Source: Gemmatimonas sp. (lineage in GTDB: Bacteria; Gemmatimonadota; Gemmatimonadetes; Gemmatimonadales; Gemmatimonadaceae). From it: a DNA stretch of 34,229 nucleotides. The DNA lies in NCBI GenBank assembly GCA_021154325.1, contig JAJKIR010000023.1, positions 1 through 34,229 of the forward strand, read 5' to 3'. Numbering within the stretch: the stretch's first letter is position 1; each line of letters starts with the position of its first letter. A model generated the notes under the pieces. It saw only the letters and a list, made by a program, of their open reading frames with translations, ran no database searches and was not told the origin of the DNA. The translations under genes were made by a program, and so were the position numbers. This document shows, piece after piece, positions 8,321-16,298 of this stretch.

Positions 8321-9777
8321 GGCGCGGCCTCGTACACCCAGTAGTTCTGCTTGGAGTCGCGGCCGACGCGCTCGGCTTCATCCTTGGTTGGATATGGCCC
8401 GAGCACGACGCGGTAGATCGTCTGTCCCTCACGGGGCGTTGCCTGGACTCGCGCTGTCTCGTTATGCACGCGGATCGTGCCGGCGAGCTCGCGCGCTTTC
8501 TGCTCGTTGAGCAGCGCCGCGAACGAGACGACCCATCCCTTCGCAGCGACCGGTGTGGGCGTCGTGTCCCTGGGGGGAGGCGGGGCGGCGGTCACGGCGC
8601 TCGAGTCAGGGGTCGCGCGCGCAGCGCTATCAGCGCTGTCGGCTCCAGGGAAGCGGACCGGCTGATCCAGCTCGGCAGCGCGCGGACGGAAGCCGCTCCA
8701 CGCGAAGCTGTACCAGTAGTCCGCCGCACCCTGCGCGATCCGCCGCTTCTCCTCCAGCTTCGTTCCGTCGATGAGCGAAACGTCCTTGCCCTGCGCGAGC
8801 ACGATCTCACCGTCCGGCGCGACGAAAGGGAGATCGTCGCGCCATGCGGTCTGCACGCCACCGATGAGATGATCCGTGCCGACGTCTACCACCCACGCGG
8901 AATCGTGCGCGGCGGCGTGGACGAGGAGATACCGACCGAGTGGGTCGATGCGAAGATCTTCGGCAAGACCCGGCAGATCGATGTGCTCACTCACCTTCTC
9001 GCGATAGCGATCGATGACGTCGACCTGCTTCGACGAATCGGCGAGAGCAAACAGCCGATCGCCGCTCGGCGTCGCGACGACGGCGCGCGCATGTCCGTCG
9101 AGCTCGATGACGTTTAGCGGTTGTAGATCACGGGTCCGCACACCCACGAGACTGTTCTCGACCGTGAAGTACAGTCGGTCGCCGGCTTGCGCCCAGCCCG
9201 CGTGCGCGGCGCCGGGAACCTCGGCCGAATCGAGAATCTTCGTATCAGGTGGGCGCATCCGCCACACCATCGCGGAGCGCTCCTTCATGCCGATGAGCAG
9301 GAGCGAGCCATCGACCAGCGGCAGCGCCGCGCGCGCCGGGCGTGGCGGCTTGAACGTCCAGTCGCCGCTCGGGGTCGAGCGGAGGAGTGTCCCGTCTTTC
9401 GTCAGACCGTAGATCGTGGCGCCGTCGACGGACGTGACACCCGTTAGGCGCGTGCGTGTCGCGATGGAAACGTTGTCGAGCCTGAAGTCGACGCGGGCCG
9501 GAACTCCCTTCGCGTCGACGAATGACAGCATCCCAGCCTCTTCGTCGAACGCCAGCACGCGGTCGACGGAGGGTGCCGGGTCAGTCGCGCTCCAGACCAC
9601 GGAATCGAGCCGCGGGTACGCGAGCACGCGCAGCGTACCCCCGGCACGCGGAATCCGCATGACCAGGAGATCGGGTCCGCGAGAGGTGGGAGCGGTCTGG
9701 GACTCGTGCGCGGCGGGAGCGCGGTCGGCCTGACCACATGCAGCGAGCACGAGCGCTAACGCGATAAGCGGGCGCAC
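8317..9777 (-). CDS. SPOR-domain lipoprotein with beta-propeller-like region
   Basis: The product of 486 residues begins with a short lipoprotein signal, MRPLIALALVLAAC, whose lipobox cysteine is at residue 14. Residues about 35-370 contain repeated short beta-strand units such as LFALADSSKQVDVIDRY and HDSAWVVDVGTDHLIGG, with a WD/YVTN propeller-like pattern. A proline/threonine-rich linker leads to a C-terminal SPOR domain (about 410-486: KGWVVSFAALLNEQKAREL, YRVVLGPYPTKDEAERVGR). It is probably anchored in the outer or inner membrane and localised to septal peptidoglycan. The start is GTG. It is coupled to the next SPOR gene and smc, so a role in division or envelope constriction is inferred. 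A heptamer hairpin separates it from the upstream gene. Confidence 0.78.
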   Translation of the reverse strand: MRPLIALALVLAACGQADRAPAAHESQTAPTSRGPDLLVMRIPRAGGTLRVLAYPRLDSVVWSATDPAPSVDRVLAFDEEAGMLSFVDAKGVPARVDFRLDNVSIATRTRLTGVTSVDGATIYGLTKDGTLLRSTPSGDWTFKPPRPARAALPLVDGSLLLIGMKERSAMVWRMRPPDTKILDSAEVPGAAHAGWAQAGDRLYFTVENSLVGVRTRDLQPLNVIELDGHARAVVATPSGDRLFALADSSKQVDVIDRYREKVSEHIDLPGLAEDLRIDPLGRYLLVHAAAHDSAWVVDVGTDHLIGGVQTAWRDDLPFVAPDGEIVLAQGKDVSLIDGTKLEEKRRIAQGAADYWYSFAWSGFRPRAAELDQPVRFPGADSADSAARATPDSSAVTAAPPPPRDTTPTPVAAKGWVVSFAALLNEQKARELAGTIRVHNETARVQATPREGQTIYRVVLGPYPTKDEAERVGRDSKQNYWVYEAAP

Positions 9778-9832
9778 GGACAGAACTTAGTGAGGGGCCT
9801 ACTTCTCAGGTAGGGGACCGTCTGCAGTGGTT

Positions 9833-9906
9833 CTAGGTGCTAGGTGTTAGGTGCTAGTGACTTTGTGATCTCTAGCACCTAGCACCTACCACCTAGCACC
9901 TATCTC
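9833..9906. repeat. Inverted pair of heptamer arrays (CTAGGTG / CTAGCAC), large hairpin
   Basis: The left arm is CTAGGTG, CTAGGTG, TTAGGTG, CTAGTGA (9833-9860). The right arm is CTAGCAC, CTAGCAC, CTACCAC, CTAGCAC, CTATCTC (9872-9906). The arms are near-perfect reverse complements, so the element can fold into a stem of about 24 bp around a short loop. It starts at the stop codon of the 1068-residue gene and fills the space before the SPOR lipoprotein gene, where it may act as a terminator or mRNA-stabilising hairpin. Confidence 0.85.
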
Positions 9907-12900
9907 TAGAATGACGGCCACAGACTCCACGTCCAGAAACCGCCATGCGATCCGGGCTGGTCGAGCGGAATCGCATAATCCCAGCGAACGATGGCGTAGT
10001 TGAACAGGTTCAGGCGCAGGCCCAAACCATAGCTGCGCAGCGGATAGCGCTGCTTCGCGACGTCGTAGTTCGAGGGCCGGCTGAGATAGAGCGACTGGTC
10101 CTTCGACCACGCGGCGCCGACATCGTAGAAAAAGAGCCCGTCGAGCGGTGGCAGCGCGATCGGGAGTACACCGAGCTCGAAGCGACGCACGAGAGGGAAG
10201 CGCAGCTCGGCGTTCGCGACCGCGACGCGACTGCCGAGGAGCTGCACCGCGCTGCAATTCGAGGGGTTCGCGCCGTAGATCGGGCAGGTGAGATAGAACG
10301 AGTTGTTCCGATCGTAGCCGCGCACGAAATCCGGCCGCGCGATGTACTTCGGGAAGGCCGTCTCGTTCCGGCCGAACGACATGCTCGTGTAGAAGCGCGT
10401 CGCGACGGTGAGATAGTTGAAGAGAATCGGATCGTATCGCCGATAGTCCGCGAGATATTCGATCCAGCGGAACGAGCCGAGAACAGGGCTGACCTGGAAG
10501 CGATACCGCCGACCGTAAATCGGACCCGTGTAGCCGAAGAGCGTGTTGTCGGAGACGTACGCGAGCTGCCCGTCGAGATAGTTGAGCGTCGGATCGCGGC
10601 CCGTGCTGTCCGCATTGAACGGCTTGGCGGCACGTCCATCCTCGTTCACATCGCGGCTGATGAACCAGCGAGTACGTGCGACGTTGTTGAAACCGCCTCC
10701 AATCTCGATCCGGGTAAAGCGGTTCAGGGGATACGCGGTGACCGCGAACGCCTGACGAGCGACGAAGGTCGTGATCTCCTGCTTCTCAGACGAGAGCCCC
10801 GTGGTCGGGTCGGACTTGTAGAGGGTGTCGCCGGAGAGGAAGTAGTACGGCATCTGGGAGATGCCGCCCGAATACTGCCATCGCCGCGAGAGATTCGTGT
10901 AGCCGACGAACATGCGTGCTTCGCTCAGCCGGCCGTTCATCTCGCCGGACAAAGCCAACCGGTTGTTACCGAGCATGTCGCTCAGGATCACCGTGGTTCC
11001 GCCGAACACGTTGCGCCCATAGTTGTCGGGCACGTAGCCAATGCTCGGACGAGCGATGTAGTCGGGCTGGAAGCGTACGCGATACGTGTCGTCGCGGAAC
11101 TTCGTCGTATCCGGCAGCGCGAGATCGGCGGAATCGAGCAGCGCGGTGACGCTCACCGGCGGTCTCGCACGACTATCGGTAACGGGGAAATCCGCCGCGC
11201 TCCGTACGTCACTCGCGGGGCTCCGATAAACCGAGGCGCGCCCGGTGAGTGGATCGCCTAACGCGGCGATGACGCCGCCGTCGGTCCCGTTGTCGGCGAT
11301 GACCGGCGGTTTGTCTGCCGGCTTGTCGCGGAACGGCGCCTTCTTGAGCGCCCGCGGATTGCTGACCGACCAGATCGTGTAGTCCCCATCCTCGAAATAA
11401 TTGAACGCGAGGCGGTCCGCCTTGCGCGCCCACGAGATGGCGGGGCTGTACTCGGTGATTGCCGAGACGGAGCCGACGACGTTGGTGAGCTGATAGTGCT
11501 CGCCCGCGTCGAAATCGTAGAGGAAGACGTTGGCGATGCCCGTGCGGTCGGAGACGTATGCGATTGACTTCCCGTCCGGGGCCCACTGCGGATTGATGTT
11601 CAATCCCGCCTGGCCCGGCAGCACCGTCAACGTGCCCTTCTCGAGGTCGAGAACGGTGACGCGCCACTTCGGAAAGCGCAGATACGTGAAGCTCGTCGAA
11701 TCGCCGCGATCGCTCGCGAAGGCGATCATCTTGCCGTCCGGCGACCACTGCGGCTGCAGATCGCCGTAGCGATCCTTCGTCAGGCGCTCGAGGTGCTCCG
11801 TCGCGATGTCGACGATGTATAGATCGGTGAGCCCGCCCTGACTGCCGCTGAAGACGATGCGTTTGCCGTCGGGCGACCAGCTCGGCCCCGTGACGCCCTC
11901 GAGAGGCAGGGTGAATCGCTTCACTTCCTTGCGCGACTTCACGTCGAGCAGGTACAGGACGTCACGTCCCTCCCGCTGCGCCGTAAAGGCGAGTTGCTGG
12001 CCATCGGGCGAGAAGGAGCTCTGCGAGTACAGCAGCCGCAGCTCCTCGAAATTCGGATCGAAGGTGCTCTTCACCAGCCTCGTTATGCGCTTGCCGGTTT
12101 CGGCGTCGCCAAGCCAGAGGTCGATGAAGACCTCGCCGCGCATGAAGCTGCCGTTGGACAGGAAGGCGATGTTCTTGCCGTCGGGCGAGAGCGACGGAGC
12201 GAGGAAGATCTCGCCGCCACTCTTGCGCTGCGTGAGCAACGGGGCGGCGAACTTCCGCGGCCGATCGAGATTCCCGACCTGCGGGAGGTGCTTCTGCTGC
12301 ATCTCCTCTTTCCACTCGTCGCCCAGATCCTCGAGTGACAAGCCGAGCTCGCGCTTGAAGGCGCGCTCGATACCGACGGTGGGCGCGGCGTTCATGATCT
12401 GGCCGATCGCTTCGTCGCCCCATTTCTGCCCGATGAACGTCCAGAACGCGTGTCCGTAGCGGTAGGGGAAGAACCGCTCGGGGTAATCGGTCATCTGCTC
12501 GACGCTCGGCAGCTTGCCGTTGAGCGCGGCGTCCCGCATCCAGGCGTTCGTGAGCGGCGTGCTCGGACCGAGCGAGAGGTATTCGGCCATGCCCTCCGCG
12601 AACCAGAGCGGCGGATTGACCTGTGCGAGCGTCTGCAGACCGGCGCCGGCCTTGCCGCGGGCGAAGATGTCGTACTGGAACGCATGCACCATCTCATGCG
12701 TCAGCACATGCTCAAAACTCTTGTAGTCGCCGGTGAAGTTCAGGAGCATCCGGTGACGCAACGCTTCGGTGACACCACCCGTGCCTTCGCCGAGATCGCC
12801 GGTGACGTTGTTCTGTCCGAAGTCGTTGCGCGACTCGAACAGCATGATCGGCTTCTTCTCGCGGAATTGATGGTCGAGCAGCCGCGACAGGCGCGCGTAC

Positions 12901-13112
12901 GAGCGCTCGGCCATGCGAGCCGCGTCGGTCGTGGCCTGCGCTTCCTCGGGGTAATAGTAGATGAGGAAATGCTCAGTTTCCTTGACCTGCCAGTGAAACT
13001 GATCGTACTGCACCTGATTTTGCCCGAAGTAGCTCTGCGCCCTCGCGGGCGCGTGTGGCAGCATCGCCGCGACCACTGCAACGGCGACGACCACACATTT
13101 GCGCAACGTCAC
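9906..13112 (-). CDS. Exported MA-type metallopeptidase fused to TolB-like propeller and outer-membrane beta-barrel
   Basis: The product of 1068 residues has a signal peptide ending near PARAQ (residue 26). An N-terminal zinc-peptidase-like domain carries HEMVH at 139-143 and WFAEGMAEYL with the expected glutamate at about 173. Then come at least five TolB/PD40 strands with the hallmark SPDGK (LSPDGKNIAFLS, SFSPDGQQLAFTA, SWSPDGKRIVFSG, QWSPDGKMIAFAS, QWAPDGKSIAYVS), residues about 300-600. The last 330 residues look like an Omp85/BamA-type surface barrel, with alternating strands and a terminal phenylalanine. I infer an outer-membrane protein with periplasmic protease and propeller domains. 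Its GTG start overlaps the rsfS stop (GTGA), and a heptamer hairpin follows its stop. Confidence 0.85.
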   Translation of the reverse strand: MTLRKCVVVAVAVVAAMLPHAPARAQSYFGQNQVQYDQFHWQVKETEHFLIYYYPEEAQATTDAARMAERSYARLSRLLDHQFREKKPIMLFESRNDFGQNNVTGDLGEGTGGVTEALRHRMLLNFTGDYKSFEHVLTHEMVHAFQYDIFARGKAGAGLQTLAQVNPPLWFAEGMAEYLSLGPSTPLTNAWMRDAALNGKLPSVEQMTDYPERFFPYRYGHAFWTFIGQKWGDEAIGQIMNAAPTVGIERAFKRELGLSLEDLGDEWKEEMQQKHLPQVGNLDRPRKFAAPLLTQRKSGGEIFLAPSLSPDGKNIAFLSNGSFMRGEVFIDLWLGDAETGKRITRLVKSTFDPNFEELRLLYSQSSFSPDGQQLAFTAQREGRDVLYLLDVKSRKEVKRFTLPLEGVTGPSWSPDGKRIVFSGSQGGLTDLYIVDIATEHLERLTKDRYGDLQPQWSPDGKMIAFASDRGDSTSFTYLRFPKWRVTVLDLEKGTLTVLPGQAGLNINPQWAPDGKSIAYVSDRTGIANVFLYDFDAGEHYQLTNVVGSVSAITEYSPAISWARKADRLAFNYFEDGDYTIWSVSNPRALKKAPFRDKPADKPPVIADNGTDGGVIAALGDPLTGRASVYRSPASDVRSAADFPVTDSRARPPVSVTALLDSADLALPDTTKFRDDTYRVRFQPDYIARPSIGYVPDNYGRNVFGGTTVILSDMLGNNRLALSGEMNGRLSEARMFVGYTNLSRRWQYSGGISQMPYYFLSGDTLYKSDPTTGLSSEKQEITTFVARQAFAVTAYPLNRFTRIEIGGGFNNVARTRWFISRDVNEDGRAAKPFNADSTGRDPTLNYLDGQLAYVSDNTLFGYTGPIYGRRYRFQVSPVLGSFRWIEYLADYRRYDPILFNYLTVATRFYTSMSFGRNETAFPKYIARPDFVRGYDRNNSFYLTCPIYGANPSNCSAVQLLGSRVAVANAELRFPLVRRFELGVLPIALPPLDGLFFYDVGAAWSKDQSLYLSRPSNYDVAKQRYPLRSYGLGLRLNLFNYAIVRWDYAIPLDQPGSHGGFWTWSLWPSF

Positions 13113-13492
13113 GCACCGGCTCCTTGAGACTCTACCGGAATGAGCGCCGCATCACTCCACAGGCGCTCGAGCTGATAGAAACTCCTCAGCGTTGGATGAA
13201 AAAGGTGAACGACGAAATCCACGTAGTCGAGCAATACCCAGCGGCCCTGGGTCAATCCTTCTACGTGATGTGCCACCGCCCCCCCACTTTCCCGCTTGAG
13301 CTCTTCGAGTACGTGCTCGCCAAGGGCACGCACATGCGTGTCGGAAGTGCCGCTGGCGATCACGAAGAAATCAGTCATGTCGGAGACACCACGGAGGTCG
13401 AGAATCACGACGTCGTTCGCTTTGTTCTCGAGGCAGATTTGCGCAGCGCGCTGGGCAAGGACAGACGAGGGAAGCGAAGTTGTCGTGTTCAT
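13109..13492 (-). CDS. rsfS: Ribosomal silencing factor RsfS (Iojap/YbeB)
   Basis: RsfS binds ribosomal protein L14 and blocks subunit joining when nutrients are short. The 127-residue product shows the family core: LENKANDVVILDLRGVSDMT, DFFVIASGTSDTHVRAL and GRWVLLDYVDFVVHLFHP. The ATG at 13492 is chosen over upstream in-frame starts because the protein then has normal length, a GGAGG ribosome site lies upstream, and the frame farther upstream runs through repeat DNA. Its stop overlaps the start of the peptidase/barrel gene by four bases. Confidence 0.95.
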   Translation of the reverse strand: MNTTTSLPSSVLAQRAAQICLENKANDVVILDLRGVSDMTDFFVIASGTSDTHVRALGEHVLEELKRESGGAVAHHVEGLTQGRWVLLDYVDFVVHLFHPTLRSFYQLERLWSDAALIPVESQGAGA

Positions 13493-13631
13493 CAGCGTCC
13501 TGGATCCTCCGTTGAATTTTCCTGGATTGAGGTCCCCGTGCGCTCGGGGTCCGTCTCCATAGCATAATGCGCGGGGACGAACCGGGACACGGTTTCCCTC
13601 ACTAATCGCACAGCCCGGGCCGTTAATTCCG

Positions 13632-13794
13632 TTATCAGCTATCAGCTCGCAGTTATCAGTGCTGACAGGCAAGGCCAAATCGCCCGGGTGGCGAGGCAAC
13701 CCCCTCCGAAAGGAAACAAAACGGCCCCGAGCCAAAGGCTCGGGGCCAGTCCGAACTCCCTGATAGCTATGGACTGATAACTGATATCTACTGT
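13632..13794. repeat. Heptamer arrays (TTATCAG family) in inverted orientation flanking the rplI terminator
   Basis: The left array at 13632-13659 reads TTATCAG, CTATCAG, CTCGCAG, TTATCAG. The right array at 13760-13794 reads CTGATAG, CTATGGA, CTGATAA, CTGATAT, CTACTGT and is partly its reverse complement. The right array includes the rplI stop codon (13788-13790). The terminator of the ribosomal operon sits between the arms. Apart from this and the terminator I see nothing in the roughly 295 bases between rplI and rsfS. Confidence 0.8.
13706..13747 (-). terminator. Rho-independent terminator of the rpsF-rplI operon
   Basis: GGCCCCGAGCC and GGCTCGGGGCC form a perfect 11-bp stem with a 3-base loop (13723-13747). 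On the minus strand it is followed by GTTTTGTTTCC, a T-rich tract. It lies 40 bases after the rplI stop. Confidence 0.88.
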
Positions 13795-14231
13795 TTAATG
13801 ACCCAGACGCGGATCTCCGGCTTCACGTCCGCATGCAAACGGACGGGCACTCGATAGACGCCGAGCGACTTGATCGGCTCGTGCAGATCGATCTGGCGCT
13901 TCTCGATGTGGAAGCCCTGCTGCTCCAACTGCTGCGTAATGTCAGCAGCGGTGACGGATCCGAACAACTTGCCTTCCTCACCGACGCGCGCCGAGAAGGT
14001 GAGCGACACCTGTTCCAGCTTCGTCGCGATATCCTGTGCCGCGTCCCGGCGCTGGCCTTCCGCGGCCTCGAGGCGCGCGCGCTCCTGCTGGATGCGCTTC
14101 AGGTTTCCAGGCGTCGCTTCGTAAGCGAGGTTGTGCGGAAGAAGGTAGTTCCGCGCATAGCCATTCTTGACCTTCACGACGTCGCCGGGCTTTCCAAGAT
14201 TCTCCACGGCATGACGAAGAATTACGTCCAT
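13788..14231 (-). CDS. rplI: 50S ribosomal protein L9
   Basis: L9 is a two-domain protein of the large subunit near the L1 stalk that helps keep the reading frame. The product is 147 residues, the usual length. The N-terminal motif MDVILRHAVENLGKPGDVV continues into KNGYARNYLLPHNLAYEAT, then the long connecting helix and the C-terminal domain (FSARVGEEGKLFGSVTAADI). The ATG at 14231 is preceded by CTGGAG at good spacing; the frame is open farther upstream but that extension has no family match. The stop codon lies inside a heptamer array, and a strong terminator follows. Confidence 0.97.
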   Translation of the reverse strand: MDVILRHAVENLGKPGDVVKVKNGYARNYLLPHNLAYEATPGNLKRIQQERARLEAAEGQRRDAAQDIATKLEQVSLTFSARVGEEGKLFGSVTAADITQQLEQQGFHIEKRQIDLHEPIKSLGVYRVPVRLHADVKPEIRVWVIKQ

Positions 14232-14309
14232 TGAACTGCTCCAGAGATAGTGATCGATGATAGGAATGGGAGCGAGCGCAAAGCGCGAGCGACTTCCAAT
14301 AAGATCCAG

Positions 14310-14334
14310 GCCTAAGGCCGCAGGCCTTAGGCCG
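14310..14334 (-). promoter_or_regulatory. Perfect 11-bp hairpin at the DUF2232 stop, ahead of rplI
   Basis: GGCCTAAGGCC, a three-base spacer and GGCCTTAGGCC form a perfect inverted repeat (positions good to about one base). The stop codon of the upstream membrane-protein gene lies inside the stem. No T tract follows, so it is more likely a processing, stability or attenuation element that sets L9 levels than a full terminator. Confidence 0.5.
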
Positions 14335-15409
14335 AAGGTTTGGCGCGACGGCGCCAATCCGCCCATGTGTCGCCGAGGCCGAGAACGAATGCGGCGACGA
14401 GCAGCAGCATGAGGGCAAAGTCGGCGGCAAACTTGATGACCGGCAGCCATAACATCGCGAAGCCCACCGTAAGGGTCGCGATCAGCGCACCGGGTGCGAG
14501 AAACCACGCCAACACGCCGAGCCCGCGAATCGCGTAGAGTGCATAGAAGAACACGAGCAGATTGCGCCCAACGCCGCGAAGGCCCTGCAGCGTCGGCAGA
14601 AAAGCGATGGTGAGGCCGACGATCAGCCCCCACACGAGCTGATCGTTGAATCGAAACTCGCGGAGCGGTCGAAGCGGCGCCCCAATCCGGGCCCTGCTCA
14701 GTCGATGGTACAGGGCCCAGGCGAGTGCAAGCGCCAGGAGCGACTCGAGCGCGAGCAGCGACGGGAACACCGTGAGCCCGAGCTTGGAGAGGGTCGTCAA
14801 CTGCTGCTCGATCTCGGCGGGAGCCGGCGCGAGCTGCGGAAAGCGCGACGTGAGGTCCGTCCACTCCTTCGGATGATCGCCGATGACGCCGTTCACCTGC
14901 GCCATCGTCTCACCATTCCGGTGAACGAATTCCATCGCCACGGTCTGCTTGGCTTCGCTCAACGGAACGGGCCCCATCGCGCTCATCGCGAGCGCGAGGA
15001 AGATCGCGATCGACAACGCCGCGAGCGCGCGCCCGAATAGCGGCCGCCGTTCGCCGAAGAGGCAGCTAAGCCCGAAGGCACCGGCCAGAAGCAGGCTCCA
15101 GCCACGTACGAGATTGTGAAACCCATCCGGCGTGCCGGGTCGCTGCCACATCATCCATCCCGCGAGAGCGACCCAGCCGATCGCCAGCAGCGCCCGTCCG
15201 CCCGCCCACCAGCCCACGAGAAAGCAGGCCGCGAGAGCGGGCACCAGCAAGAAGATCGTCTGGTCAATTGGAAGGAACGCTCGAAACTGCGGGACGGTGG
15301 GCACGATGATGAACGCCGCGAGGCCGAGAACGAGCTTGGGCCAGCCTCGTTCTCCCGCGCCGAGCTTGCGCGGCGCCGGTGGAGTATTGGTCGCCTCGGG
15401 CGTCGTCAT
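14327..15409 (-). CDS. DUF2232 family (YybS-like) integral membrane protein
   Basis: The product of 360 residues has about eight hydrophobic helices (for example LVLGLAAFIIVPTVPQF, IFLLVPALAACFLVGWW, LVWGLIVGLTIAFLPTL and FALMLLLVAAFVLGLG) and a soluble loop at about 150-200. Its family is defined largely by this position: a membrane protein between rpsR and rplI, as also seen in Bacillota and some Proteobacteria. The loop, the FRFNDQLVWGL segment and the paired last helices fit DUF2232. Its function is not known. It starts 9 bases after the rpsR stop and so is co-transcribed with the ribosomal genes. Confidence 0.8.
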   Translation of the reverse strand: MTTPEATNTPPAPRKLGAGERGWPKLVLGLAAFIIVPTVPQFRAFLPIDQTIFLLVPALAACFLVGWWAGGRALLAIGWVALAGWMMWQRPGTPDGFHNLVRGWSLLLAGAFGLSCLFGERRPLFGRALAALSIAIFLALAMSAMGPVPLSEAKQTVAMEFVHRNGETMAQVNGVIGDHPKEWTDLTSRFPQLAPAPAEIEQQLTTLSKLGLTVFPSLLALESLLALALAWALYHRLSRARIGAPLRPLREFRFNDQLVWGLIVGLTIAFLPTLQGLRGVGRNLLVFFYALYAIRGLGVLAWFLAPGALIATLTVGFAMLWLPVIKFAADFALMLLLVAAFVLGLGDTWADWRRRAKPSA

Positions 15410-15418
15410 GCGGCGGAG

Positions 15419-15640
15419 CTAGCTCTGCATCCCGCGAATGTAGGGAATGAGCGCCAGGTACCGGGCGCGCTTGATCGCGGTCGAGAGCTGACGCTGGTGG
15501 CGCGCACAGACACCGCTCAGGCGACTCGGCAGGATCTTGCCATGATCGGTGATGAAGCGGCCGAGCGCGCGGTCATCCTTGTAGTCGATGAAGTGGACGC
15601 GCGTCTCGCAGAATGGGCAGGTCTTGGTTGGTCGTCGCAT
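15419..15640 (-). CDS. rpsR: 30S ribosomal protein S18
   Basis: S18 pairs with S6 on the platform of the small subunit. The 73-residue product has the family core [36 protein letters not shown] and [13 protein letters not shown]. The zinc-binding form is kept: CPFC near the N terminus and C..H in GVCARHQ. It follows rpsF by two bases. Confidence 0.97.
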   Translation of the reverse strand: MRRPTKTCPFCETRVHFIDYKDDRALGRFITDHGKILPSRLSGVCARHQRQLSTAIKRARYLALIPYIRGMQS

Positions 15641-15642
15641 AA

Positions 15643-16011
15643 TTACTCCTCGTCCTCGTCTTCGTCGGCTTCACGGCGACGGTTCGCGGCCTCCAGCTCC
15701 TCTTCTGTCATCGGCGGCGCGCCGAGCTCGTTCTCGTGCAGGGTGAGCAGGTGTCGCAGGATGCCGTCGTCGAGCTTGATGGCGCGCTCGTACTCCGGGA
15801 GCACGTCCGATTCGACACCGAAGCGGGCGACGACGTAGTAGCCGCTCTCGCGGCGCTTGATGGGAAATGCGAGCTGGCGGCGGCCCCAGTGATTCACCTG
15901 GAGATCCTCGGCTTTGCCGAGGAGGGCATGAAAGCGGCCGAGCCGATCGGTGATGGCGCCGTCCTCGAGCTGCGAGTCGAAGACGTACACGGCCTCATAC
16001 TGACGCGACAT
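15643..16011 (-). CDS. rpsF: 30S ribosomal protein S6
   Basis: S6 binds 16S rRNA with S18. The 122-residue product starts [20 protein letters not shown] and contains [20 protein letters not shown], the conserved strand pair, and ends in an acidic tail (ADEDEDEE), as in many S6 proteins. The ATG at 16011 is set by the strong ribosome site AGGGAGGA upstream; the frame extends farther upstream but that part is leader DNA. It heads the operon rpsF-rpsR-DUF2232-rplI. Confidence 0.97.
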   Translation of the reverse strand: MSRQYEAVYVFDSQLEDGAITDRLGRFHALLGKAEDLQVNHWGRRQLAFPIKRRESGYYVVARFGVESDVLPEYERAIKLDDGILRHLLTLHENELGAPPMTEEELEAANRRREADEDEDEE

Positions 16012-16082
16012 GCGTGGGCAATCCTCCCTTTGGTCGTGACCGCCCCGCGCTGGTTGCCGAAACGCGAGGAGGGGAAATGAAG

Positions 16083-16143
16083 GCCGGCCGCAGTAGCGCG
16101 GCCGGCAGACCCGCAATGTAGCGCGAGTGGCGCGCTGAAAGAA
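16083..16143 (-). promoter_or_regulatory. Candidate rpsF promoter and leader hairpin
   Basis: On the minus strand TTCTTT (16138-16143) and TACATT (16115-16120) stand 17 bases apart and could be -35 and -10 boxes. Transcription would begin just before a 9-bp GC-rich hairpin, GCCGGCCGC against GCGGCCGGC (16083-16106). In many bacteria an S6:S18 complex binds a leader hairpin of rpsF for feedback control; this hairpin is in the right place, but I did not verify the sequence signature. Confidence 0.4.
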
Positions 16144-16187
16144 GGTCTCGTCAGGCTGGTCGCGGTACCGCGGTTCGAGGCTCCTCA

Positions 16188-16218
16188 TTGACGTCGCCCG
16201 CAGCTCGCACCATATGAT
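16188..16218 (+). promoter_or_regulatory. Candidate sigma70-type promoter of the RGS-like gene
   Basis: TTGACG (16188-16193) and TATGAT (16213-16218) stand 19 bases apart, slightly wider than ideal. The -10 box differs from consensus by one base. The start codon lies about 75 bases after the expected transcription start. Confidence 0.45.
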
Positions 16219-16298
16219 CGCAGTCCGCGCGGCAATCGACGCCCGGGACGCGCGCACAACGCCACCGTCCTGTGCCGTGCACTACTTGGAGGTCGATC

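Noticed and set aside
9833..9906. Ends of an insertion sequence
   Set aside because: There is no transposase, no target duplication and no room for one between the arms.
9945..11261. Open frame of 438 codons on plus
   Set aside because: It mirrors the barrel-coding part of the peptidase fusion on minus; its composition (R, E, V-rich) is typical of antisense frames.
13493..13735. N-terminal extension of RsfS
   Set aside because: The frame crosses the heptamer array and terminator; RsfS has normal length from ATG 13492.
14232..14864. N-terminal extension of L9 (358-residue frame)
   Set aside because: L9 starts at MDVILRH with a good ribosome site; the upstream frame overlaps the DUF2232 gene and matches nothing.
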